Below, piece by piece: positions 24,710 to 33,800 of a stretch of DNA of 37,175 bases; position 1 is the first letter of the stretch; each line of letters opens with the position of its first letter. The DNA lies in contig DYOS01000022.1 in NCBI GenBank assembly GCA_020720405.1, forward strand, positions 1 through 37,175, in the 5' to 3' direction. The stretch comes from Caldithrix sp. (GTDB lineage: Bacteria; Calditrichota; Calditrichia; Calditrichales; Calditrichaceae). The translations under genes and the position numbers were made by a program. The notes below the pieces were generated by a model. It did not search any database and was not told where the DNA came from. It was given only the letters and a program-made list of their open reading frames with translations.

Positions 24710-25237
24710 ATGGAAAAAAAACAGGCTATTCTCCCGCTTGCTTTACTGCTCATTTTACTGAATTTCACCGGTGCTTTTAGCCAATACCGACAACCATCAC
24801 TTTCTGCAGATCAAAAAATAGGACTTGGTTTCCAAACCGCTTATCCCTTTTTCGGTCTGAGCATCAAATACAAAATAGTAGATTCTTTTTCCCTGCAGAG
24901 CATTATTGGCATTCTGTTCGATACAAAATTAACCAGTCTGAGGGCCTTATATCATTTTTCCACCACCGAGAGTTCAACCGCCTATTGCTTTGGTCAAATC
25001 GGTCAGTACAGCATCACCGGGCTTAGAATCGACGATGACTTCGATTTTAGAGAAACGACCGAAAAGATATTCGGCTATGGGTTTGGCCTTGGTCTGGAAT
25101 ATCATTTTGAAGAAGTGAATTACAATATTCCAGTTTGGGCCAATATTGAGGTAATTTACGGAAACCTGAATTTCAAAGAGGTTGATTTTGAAGCTCAGGC
25201 TATAACCATAGGCGGAGGTCTGCATTATTATTTCTAA
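24710..25237 (+). CDS. Small secreted outer-membrane beta-barrel-like protein
   Basis: A 175-residue protein of no recognised family. A signal peptide (residues 1-24, cut after AFS) is followed by about eight predicted amphipathic strands (GLGFQTAYPFFGLSIKYKI, YCFGQIGQYSITGLRI, GYGFGLGLEYHF, WANIEVIYGNLNF) and an aromatic C-terminus, LHYYF. The size fits an eight-stranded OmpA/OmpW-like barrel. The ribosome site is weak (GGGCAGAAG). It is convergent with the large ligase gene at 25326, with no clear terminator between. Confidence 0.65.
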   Translation: MEKKQAILPLALLLILLNFTGAFSQYRQPSLSADQKIGLGFQTAYPFFGLSIKYKIVDSFSLQSIIGILFDTKLTSLRALYHFSTTESSTAYCFGQIGQYSITGLRIDDDFDFRETTEKIFGYGFGLGLEYHFEEVNYNIPVWANIEVIYGNLNFKEVDFEAQAITIGGGLHYYF

Positions 25238-25325
25238 AATACAGATGCCATGTCCGACAAAATTTTCCCAGTCAACCGCACATTTCCTGTTTTAAATTTC
25301 CTGGAACACTGCCGGCAACATCCTT

Positions 25326-28300
25326 TTATTTTTCCTGTGCTAAATCTTTGACTAATCCGGCGTATTTGTGTTCAACCTTAAATCCGAAGCGGTAAAAATA
25401 TTCCGGGCGTAAAAATCCCGTTGTCACATAGCGGATGTGGGCGGCTTTCAGGCGCTCGAAAAATTCCTTCATTAACCCTTCACTTATACCCTTCCTCCGG
25501 TAACGGTCGGCCACAACAATTTTTTCCATCTGTACCGTTTCATCATCAATGCGGGTGAAAAACAAACCGCCAATAATAAATCCCCGTTCGGCGATAGCCA
25601 GCAGAAACTGGTGTTCCGGCCGGAATTCGACCGGCAGGTTGGACTCCAGAAACATCTGATGCAGGCGGGAAATTTCTTTTGGCATAACCGGCCCTCGAAC
25701 CCGGAAAATCTCCCCATCATAGTCTTCCATCTGCACCACCACATCGGCGACCAGTTTTCCTTCCTGTTGGCTGCTTAAAAGTTCAGCCTGATCGGTCGGT
25801 TTCAGATGCGGGTAAGATAGGCGGCTCAGGAAAAACTGTTCGTTCCCGGTCAGGCTGAAAATATTGTTCAGCGCTGTGAAGCGCTGCTGCAATTCTTCGC
25901 TGCCCAGCCGCTGGTGATGCTGCTGATGACAAATATCGCGCAGGGCCTCGCGCAATTCATCACCGCCGTGCCGGAATACCGTTTCCAGGTAAAAACGGGT
26001 CCGGGTTTCGGGGTAGTGCAGTTCCAGCGCCGAAAGCTGATACGTACTGAATAATTCGTTGAGCAGGCTGGCCCGGGCGGCATTGGTAGCCTGCGGACTA
26101 AGTTCGCGCCAGCGGTGATAGCGGCGGATGGCAAAATAGAGATTTTTCGGGGTAAAGCCGCAGTGTTCAACTTCTTCAATAAGCTGCCCGGCCTGTTTCT
26201 GCAGCAAACTGAAAATATCCTGATCCGCCGCTTCCCGCGGCGAACTCTCTAAAATCTGGCGCAGGCGTCTCAGACCGCTCGCCTCACCCTCAATATCAAA
26301 CAGGGCGGTCAGCATAAAATAGGACATATCATCCCGTTTAAGCTGGGGATAGGTTTGCTCGGTTTCGATTACAAACTGGCGGTAAAAATCGATGAGCAGG
26401 GCGGTCACATCCTGATTTTTCCGGCGCCGGGCGATGGAAACAAAACGCACCCCGGTTTGATAATCGTGCTCGGGTATGACAATATTGGCCGTGGTTTTTA
26501 CGGCCAGTTCAACCTGGTAATTGGAACGGCGCCAGAAACTGAGATGGGCGCCCACAGCGCTGCGCACAAAAAAAGGCCAGAGATGGTAAGCCCGGTTCTC
26601 CTGTTCATCACCTTTGCGGCGCTGAACCCGGCCTAAAAAGCGGCTGACCGTATCACCGGAAATATACTCTTCCGTCCAGGCCATATATTCTTCCCAGTAG
26701 CCGCCGAATTCCTCCACCAAACGGATACCGCGGCGCGGCGCACCGGCATGAACCAGCCAGAGCATTTCATTGCTGTGTTCGATAGGGTCACCGCTGCGGA
26801 TCATATTCAGTACAATATCATAAGAACCCTGATAGCGGGTCTGGACCGAGATACGGTATACCGGTTTGTCGGGGCTGTCATCGAGCAGGCTGATCCAGAC
26901 ACCGCCCAGCGGAATATCATATAAGCGGACAATATTACCGTTGGAAAAAAGAAAAATGGCTTCGCGCAGCATAGGTGTTTTTTCAATAATACTGACCAGT
27001 GTCGTTTTTTCATTCAGGCTGATCCGCTCCTCGAACGTGACCACATCCGGCCAATGGTATTCTTCTCCGGTTTCCACATCCACTGCGACCGGCTGATTAT
27101 CACCCAGCCATTGCCGGAAACCGCGCCGCATGCGCTCGCGGCTGACCGAGGCCATGCGCGAAACCTGCGCTAAATCTTCGCGCAACTGATAGCGCACCTG
27201 CAACTGGCGCAGGCGTTTGAACTTGGTCGGGTGGCGGATGCCCATTTCAGCCATAAGCATAAAAAGAGCGTTCAGTGCGGTTTGATTTGGCCGTGTACCC
27301 TGTTCGATACTGTTGATTTCATTTTTGATCAGGGCATGGAGGGCGGTAATATCGTGGTCCGTTTTCAGCTCGCCGGCCAAAAAGGAAGTCAGGCTGTCAT
27401 CCAGAAAAGCCGGGTTCTGATTTATAAAAGTGAACAGGTATTTTTCCAGAGCCGCACCTTTATTCAATCCCAAACCCAGCCGGAAATAGAGACGCTGCAC
27501 CTCGGCATTGGCATTCAAACCAGGCCGCCGCACCAGTTCCACCGCCAGCGGATAAATGGGCAAATGGCGGTCCTGCAGAATGGTTTTCAGATAATCGGCA
27601 CCTATTAAAGCCTGGCTTACATCCGGAGACTGCAGAAGCTGGACTGCCAAATTCAGCCCGCTCAACGACAGTTCGCGGCCATTAATTCTTTCGGATAATT
27701 CCTGAACCAGCGGGTAAAAATTGGCCTGCAGCAGGCGGCTCTCGACAAAATCGATGGCATCGTTGCGCACATCCAGACGGTACCACTGAAAAATGGCTTC
27801 ACCGGCAAACTGAATCAGGGCCACATTGCCCAGCCAGTACAGCGGATTGTATAAAAATAGCTGCAAATCCAGGTGGGAATTCCCGCAACTGTACACAAAA
27901 TCACCCAGCCGGATCTGCCCTGAACCAATTTGGGAGATCGAAATTTCCATGTTCAGTTTTGGTATGGCCAGGGTTTCGCCACGGAAAACGATATCGTGCA
28001 TCAGGCAGCCTTTTTCCCGCAGAAACCAGTTGGGCAGCTGGACTTCGAGACTGCCGTTGGACAAGGCCACATAATTTTTCTGATACATCTCATCGATCTG
28101 CGTGCTGAAATTCTTCTCAATCAGCCGTCTTTTGTAGGTGCCTTTCGGTGTCAGTTCACCCAGTGCTTCGCTAAAGGCGCGCCCGGTCAGCCTAAAATCA
28201 AGGATGCGCTCAAAGGGCGCCAGAAATTTGTTGACCGTAACCACCAGCGAGGAGAAAAAATTGCGGACAGCGGCTGGCTCTCTTTCTGGCAGACTTTTCT

Positions 28301-30110
28301 GAATATTTTCATCATTTGGGTAAATCAGCACCGTATTAAACGGACGGTGATCGCCAACCAGGAAAACCTGGCTTACACTGTCAAAATCACGGAACAGGTT
28401 TTCGATTTTCTGCGGGGCAATCGTTTCTCCACGGATGTTTTTATAAATCTCCTTCTTGCGGTCAATAATTTCGAGGTAGCCATTGCTGTCCCGGCGCATG
28501 ATATCCCCGGTCGGAAACCAGCCGTCGGTAAAAGTTTCAGCCTGTGTTTCAGGCCCGTAATAACCGGCCATAACATAATCACCGCGGATTAAAAGCTCGC
28601 CGTCATCGGCCAGTTGCACTTCAATTCCCGGCAGGGCCTTGCCCAGTGAATTAGCCACATATTCACCGGGATAGGTCATGGTAATACCACCGGTTGCCTC
28701 GGTCATGCCAAATCCGCTGAGCAGTTGAATATCGTAGCGCTGGAAAAACAGAAAAACTTCCGGATCGAGATAGCCGGCCGCGCTTAAACCCCAGCGCAGA
28801 CTTCCGCCGGTTGCCTGCTGAACCACAGCCCGTATTTCTTCGTCCTTGTCAAACTCGATATCGACCTGACTGGTGATGTGCTCATACAACTGATACCATT
28901 TTTTAGGGATGCTGATAAAAACCGTCGGCCGGGAACGCTGCATATTATCGAGCATGGTGTTCAGGGCCGGGTTTTCCATAAAGGTATATTCCGCCGCCCA
29001 GAAGATAGCCCCTGTCATCTCAAACCAGCGGCCAAAGGTGTGGTAAAGCGGCAGATAAGCCAGAAAGCAATCCTTCTCGCCGATTTCAGGTAGAGCCATA
29101 GCCCGGCAAAAACGCTTAAAGACAATATTCATATTACTGAACATAATGCCTTTCGGATCACCGGTCGTGCCCGATGTGTACATAATTGAAGACAGGTCAT
29201 CGGGTTGGATATTTTCGGCCAGAGTACGGATTTCATCCGCAGTAACGCCGGCACCCTGCTTTAGAAATTCATCCTTTGACAAAACCATTTTTTCAATGCT
29301 GTTACCGCTGAACAATACCGCTTTTTTCAGCTGCGGCAAACGACCCTGCAGAGATTTCAGCTTGGCTAATTGTTTATCATCGTGCAGGAAAATCAGGCTG
29401 GCCCCGGATTGCTGCAGGATAAACTCGATTTGCTGGGGTACGGAATTAGCCGGGATCATCACATTGACATAACCGGTGCGCAGACAGGCCAGATCGAGCA
29501 GCACCATTTCCAGGCTGTTCTCCATTAAAAAGGCCACTTTCTGGCTGCGGTCGGGCAATTGGGCAACCAAAGCCCGGGCATATTTTTCAATAAGAGTATC
29601 CGTCTGCTGCCAGGTAAATTTCTGTTCGCCGCTCGGCTCCAGCACCCTGAATAATAATTTGGCCGGGTAATCTGCCAGGCGTTGTTCGAACAGACGGTTA
29701 AAGGTAAATTTCGACTCACGGATCAGGCGGCGGACCAGTTCAACCCATTGCGGCTCATAATGTATGCGCCGCAGCAGGGCGCTGTAACGAACCAGATTCA
29801 GCCAGAGCCAGGCGGTTTGTTGCTCTTTCCCGCCACCATTTCCGGAATTTGGCTGTATCGATTCGCCCCAGGCCAGAAAAACGCTGAGCTCGATTTCCGC
29901 AAGTATGGCCGGAATAAGATCATTATGGCTGGCGGTGCGGAAGATGCTTTGCCAGAGCTTTTCATTTTCGGGGCCTGCCATGGGAGGTTGGGCAGTGAAC
30001 AAAATACAGATTTCATTGATCAGTTTTATTTTTTCATTTTCGGTCAGGGCACCGGCACCGGCCTGAAGGCGGGATAAAATATTTTCGGAAGATTTCACAA
30101 AACTCTCCAT
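25326..30110 (-). CDS. Giant AMP-forming acyl-CoA synthetase-like protein with unassigned middle region and C-terminal GNAT domain
   Basis: A 1594-residue single frame. Residues about 150-690 are an ANL-superfamily adenylation domain of the long-chain acyl-CoA ligase kind: MYTSGTTGDPKG (near 311), YLPLYHTFGR, GFGMTEATGG, GWFPTGDI, and YLEIIDRKKEIYKNIRGE..APQKIE (near 553). The A10 region reads ELTPKGTYKRR (near 650); where relatives have the catalytic Lys, as in TPTxKxKR, a Thr seems to stand. About 690-1440 has no family I recognise; its C-terminal half contains strand-rich then helix-rich sequence (VWISLLDD, YRISVQTR, EEYMAWTEEYISGDTVSRFL) that faintly recalls a kinase-like fold. About 1445-1594 is a GNAT domain with RYRRKGISEGLMKEFF near 1532. 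No signal peptide. A GTG at codon 5, preceded by GGAGAG, is an alternative start. Substrate and role are unknown. Confidence 0.85.
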   Translation of the reverse strand: MESFVKSSENILSRLQAGAGALTENEKIKLINEICILFTAQPPMAGPENEKLWQSIFRTASHNDLIPAILAEIELSVFLAWGESIQPNSGNGGGKEQQTAWLWLNLVRYSALLRRIHYEPQWVELVRRLIRESKFTFNRLFEQRLADYPAKLLFRVLEPSGEQKFTWQQTDTLIEKYARALVAQLPDRSQKVAFLMENSLEMVLLDLACLRTGYVNVMIPANSVPQQIEFILQQSGASLIFLHDDKQLAKLKSLQGRLPQLKKAVLFSGNSIEKMVLSKDEFLKQGAGVTADEIRTLAENIQPDDLSSIMYTSGTTGDPKGIMFSNMNIVFKRFCRAMALPEIGEKDCFLAYLPLYHTFGRWFEMTGAIFWAAEYTFMENPALNTMLDNMQRSRPTVFISIPKKWYQLYEHITSQVDIEFDKDEEIRAVVQQATGGSLRWGLSAAGYLDPEVFLFFQRYDIQLLSGFGMTEATGGITMTYPGEYVANSLGKALPGIEVQLADDGELLIRGDYVMAGYYGPETQAETFTDGWFPTGDIMRRDSNGYLEIIDRKKEIYKNIRGETIAPQKIENLFRDFDSVSQVFLVGDHRPFNTVLIYPNDENIQKSLPEREPAAVRNFFSSLVVTVNKFLAPFERILDFRLTGRAFSEALGELTPKGTYKRRLIEKNFSTQIDEMYQKNYVALSNGSLEVQLPNWFLREKGCLMHDIVFRGETLAIPKLNMEISISQIGSGQIRLGDFVYSCGNSHLDLQLFLYNPLYWLGNVALIQFAGEAIFQWYRLDVRNDAIDFVESRLLQANFYPLVQELSERINGRELSLSGLNLAVQLLQSPDVSQALIGADYLKTILQDRHLPIYPLAVELVRRPGLNANAEVQRLYFRLGLGLNKGAALEKYLFTFINQNPAFLDDSLTSFLAGELKTDHDITALHALIKNEINSIEQGTRPNQTALNALFMLMAEMGIRHPTKFKRLRQLQVRYQLREDLAQVSRMASVSRERMRRGFRQWLGDNQPVAVDVETGEEYHWPDVVTFEERISLNEKTTLVSIIEKTPMLREAIFLFSNGNIVRLYDIPLGGVWISLLDDSPDKPVYRISVQTRYQGSYDIVLNMIRSGDPIEHSNEMLWLVHAGAPRRGIRLVEEFGGYWEEYMAWTEEYISGDTVSRFLGRVQRRKGDEQENRAYHLWPFFVRSAVGAHLSFWRRSNYQVELAVKTTANIVIPEHDYQTGVRFVSIARRRKNQDVTALLIDFYRQFVIETEQTYPQLKRDDMSYFMLTALFDIEGEASGLRRLRQILESSPREAADQDIFSLLQKQAGQLIEEVEHCGFTPKNLYFAIRRYHRWRELSPQATNAARASLLNELFSTYQLSALELHYPETRTRFYLETVFRHGGDELREALRDICHQQHHQRLGSEELQQRFTALNNIFSLTGNEQFFLSRLSYPHLKPTDQAELLSSQQEGKLVADVVVQMEDYDGEIFRVRGPVMPKEISRLHQMFLESNLPVEFRPEHQFLLAIAERGFIIGGLFFTRIDDETVQMEKIVVADRYRRKGISEGLMKEFFERLKAAHIRYVTTGFLRPEYFYRFGFKVEHKYAGLVKDLAQEK

Positions 30111-30190
30111 GGCAGATTGAGATTAAAATGTATTGAGGGAAAAGGGTAATTACAATGCAGGAAGATGGTCAATGGCAGGTTGTTAAAAAT

Positions 30191-30220
30191 TTGTCTCTAT
30201 TGCTTACTGGCATTTATAAT
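30191..30220 (+). promoter_or_regulatory. Putative promoter for the VOC-family gene
   Basis: TTGTCT (30191-30196), 18 bases, and a consensus TATAAT (30215-30220), leaving a leader of about 90 bases before the ATG at 30317. Confidence 0.45.
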
Positions 30221-30316
30221 TATTCAAATTGCTGGCGGGCTGATGACCTAAATACAATGACGATCAGAAAAAGCACCGTACCCAAATAATATTTCAACTA
30301 AAAACAGGAGGTAAAT

Positions 30317-30703
30317 ATGAAACGCGTGACCGGTATTGGTGGAATTTTCTTTAAGGCCAAAGATCCTGTTGTCCTGCGGGCCTGGTATAAGAAACATTTA
30401 GGGATTGATATCCAGGATTGGGGCGGCGCTGTATTTAGCTGGGCCAATGCCGCCAACGAACCGGATAAGGGAACAACGGTCTGGAATATAACCGCTGCCG
30501 ACGACAACTATTTCGCCCCCGGCACCTCTTCATTTATGGTAAATTACCGGGTCGCTGATCTACATTTTCTGCTCGACGCACTGCGCACCGAGGGTTGTAA
30601 TGTACTCGACCGGATCGAGGATTCTGAGTTCGGGAAATTTGGCTGGGTAATTGACCCCGAAGGCAACAAAGTTGAACTATGGGAACCGCCGGCTGCACTA
30701 TAA
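30317..30703 (+). CDS. VOC/glyoxalase-fold protein
   Basis: A 128-residue vicinal-oxygen-chelate protein with two beta-alpha-beta-beta-beta halves: GIGGIFFKAKDPVVLRAWYKKHLGI at the N-terminus, and SFMVNYRVADLHFLLDALRTEGCNV...FGKFGWVIDPEGNKVELWEPP at the C-terminus. DPEGN.VELW is the usual closing strand and carries a metal-ligand Glu. The first strand has Gly-Ile-Phe where metal-binding glyoxalases often have His, so the metal site may be incomplete. Such proteins include lyases, dioxygenases and resistance proteins; the exact reaction cannot be told. AGGAGG precedes the ATG by 5 bases. Monocistronic, with a terminator downstream. Confidence 0.85.
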   Translation: MKRVTGIGGIFFKAKDPVVLRAWYKKHLGIDIQDWGGAVFSWANAANEPDKGTTVWNITAADDNYFAPGTSSFMVNYRVADLHFLLDALRTEGCNVLDRIEDSEFGKFGWVIDPEGNKVELWEPPAAL

Positions 30704-30792
30704 CCCGGCATTCAAATTCCCTATCTGCTTATTGGGCTGAGCCGTACTAATTGTGAGACGGGGTTTTCTCAAGATGACAGGATACCAAAATA

Positions 30793-30829
30793 AAAAAGCC
30801 GGTCGCTTCAGTGAAAGGACCGGCTTTTT
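30793..30829. terminator. Bidirectional terminator between VOC gene and LVIVD-repeat gene
   Basis: The 12-bp perfect stem AAAAAGCCGGTC (30793-30804) pairs with GACCGGCTTTTT (30818-30829). A and T tracts flank both sides, serving the two convergent genes. Confidence 0.88.
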
Positions 30830-30844
30830 CTATTCTATAAAGCT

Positions 30845-33800
30845 CTAATTCTGGTTCTGCTCCGGGTTTTCCGGCAGTGGTTCCGGTTTCGGATTTACAG
30901 TTACGGTAACCGTGCCGCTGTCACTATCCGAACCATCGGTAACGGTTATTTTCAGATTGTAACTTCCAGCCTGCTCATCACCCGGTGTCCAATTGAAATT
31001 ACCGTTGGAGAAACTGGCGCCCGACGGTTCACCGGAAATTTCATATTCCAGTTTATCATTATCCGGATCAGCAGCCGAAACGCTGAAGGACACATTTTCA
31101 CCGGCAGTAACCGTCATTCCGCCCGGGACATTCAATTTTGGCGGACGATTAACATTTTCAACTTCTATTTTAATACTTTGCCCGGCCCGGCTGGTGCCGT
31201 CGCTGACCGAAACATTAACCGTATAGCTGCCAGCCTGGTCAAAACCCGGCTTCCAGCTTAACTCACCCGTGTTCGCATTCAGACTGGCCCCGGATGGCAA
31301 ACCGCTGGCGCTGTATTGCAGCGTATTGTCCGTGTCTTCGTCCTGGCCTGAAAATTTCACATCCAAGGTACTATTCTCTTTTACCGTCTGATCACCGGGG
31401 CTTGCCAGTTTTGGCTCGCGGTTCACTTCAGCCACGGTCACGGCAACAGATTGCTCAGCGCTCAGGCCTTGGCCATCTTTTACCATAACCGTAAAATTAT
31501 AGGCACCCGATTGCAGAAAATCCGGCGTCCAACTTACCGTTCCTGTAGAACCATCAATGGCTGCACCCGCCGGAAGATTTGAGGCAGAGAAGTTCAGTTT
31601 TCCTTCATCTTCCTGATCGGGATCACTGGCGCTGACAGGAATGGTCAGGCTCAGATTCTCGCTCGTTTTCTGAGCGGATACCGGCTGGAGTTGCGGGGCC
31701 CGGTTCACATTGTTCACAGTCAGGGCGAAACTTTGTGTAGCCTGCAAACCGGCCGGATCGGTAACCGTGACCGAAATATTTTCATAGCTGCCGGACTGGT
31801 CAAAAGTCGGTGTCCAGCTGAAGGCCGCTATTGCCGCATCGAATCTGGCACCATCGGGCAGACCGTCGGCGGTAAATTTCAGCTTACCCTGGTCCTCTTT
31901 ATCCGGATCGGAATACTCCGCTTTCAGGCTCCAGGCCTGGTTTTCGCTCGTTATTTGAGCCGTAACCGGATTAAGGGCCGGCACCCGGTTGATATGATTT
32001 ACCGTGATATTAACCGGCTGAACTACTTCAAACTGACCGTCTTTCACTTTTAGATTCACCGTGTACTGACCAGACTGATCATAACCGGGCGTCCAGCTAA
32101 AAGCGCCGCTGGTTCCGTCAAACGCAGCCCCCTGCGGCAGATTCTCAGCCGAGTAGTTCAATTTACCCTCATCTTCCCGGTCGGGATCGGCAGCCGGAAT
32201 AATACTAAATTGCAGTAGTGCATTTTCATCCACGGTCTGCGCCGGCTGAACCGGTAATTCCGGAGTACGGTTGACATGAACAACGGTTATCGGAACCTGC
32301 ACTGCGGCGGTCAGCCCGGCCGGATCGGTATTGGTAAAGGTCAGGTTGTACCCTCCGGACTGTTCAAAGTCTGGTGTCCAGCTAAAATTTCCGGCGGCGT
32401 CAAAAATCGCTCCGGCCGGAAGCTCACTGCTGGTCAGGAGCCATTTTCCGGCATCTTCCTGGTCAGGATCAGAACCGGTTATTTTAAAAATAAGTGCTGA
32501 ATTCTCATTAACCGTTTGTGCCAGTACCGGTTCAAGCAGCGGCAAACGGTTGACATGGTTTACCGTAACCGTAAGGTTTTCCGTAGCCTTCAGACGGCCA
32601 TCGCTGACTGTAAAGGCCACCGTATACTGCCCGGATTGATCATAACCCGGTGTCCAGCTAAAACTATTGCCGGTTAAAACAGCGCCCTGCGGCAGATTCT
32701 GGGCCGTATATTCGAGTTTGCCCAGGTCTTCCTGATCGGGATCGCTGCCCTGCAGAATAATGGTCAATGCTTCGTTTTCATTGACAACAGCCGGAACCGG
32801 AGCGGTCAGCAGCGGTGTACGGTTGACATGGTTGACCCGGATCAGCACCGTTTGTTCGGCGCTCAGACCGCTGCCATCGGTTACCTTGAATATGACCTGG
32901 CCGTATTCAGCGGACTGTTCAAAAGTCGGACGCCAGGTAAAACTCAGTGAATCGGCATTAAACCGGGCACCCGTGGGGAGATTCTGCGCAGAATAAACCA
33001 TTTTGCCGCCATCTTCCGGGTCGGGGTCCGATCCGGAAATTACAAAATTCAGTGCTTTATTTTCGTCCACCGTCTGGGCAGAAATTGTATTCAACAGCGG
33101 CGGCAGATTGACGTGATTTACTGTGATCGGTACAACCACCGTATCGGCCATTTTCCCGGCGCTAAAAATAAAAGCAGGATTTTCATAGCTGCCAGATTGA
33201 AAATAGGTCGGTGTCCAGCGGAAGGTGGCTGTAAGCGGATCAAAAGCCGCGCCTTCGGGCAGATTTTCGGCTTTGTAGCTTAAGCGGGTCTGGTCTTCTG
33301 TGTCCGGGTCGCTGCCGCTAAGTTTAAATTCGAGCAGCGTATTTTCATCAACAACCTGGGTCGGTACGACCGCCAGCACCGGTTTGCGGTCAATATGATT
33401 TACCGTGATGGTCGACGGTTCGTGAACCACACCGCCGGCAGCATCATGAACGGCAAAATCCACAGCGAAAACACCCGACTGATCAAAGGTTGGCTTGAAA
33501 GTAAAGACCCGTAATTTTGGGTCAAAGGAAGCGCCGTCGGGCAGATTGTCTGCCGTATAGGATAACTTTCCCTTATCTTCTGTATCGGGATCGGAACCCT
33601 GCGGCACTTTGATGACCAGGGTCTGGTTTTCATTAATAAATGTATCGGCAATTGCCGGAAGTGAGGGCAAGCGGTTCACATGATTGACCGTAACCGAAAA
33701 AACGGCTGCGGCGCTGAGAGCCGAGGCAGTGCGCTCGGTGACCCGGATTTCAATGTTTGGATAAAGCCCGGACTGTACAAAATCCGGCTGCCAGTTAATT

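Noticed and set aside
27930-28592. 220-codon open frame on the plus strand
   Set aside because: Lies antisense inside the adenylation domain of the large ligase gene, whose motifs are unmistakable; no ribosome site or family resemblance.
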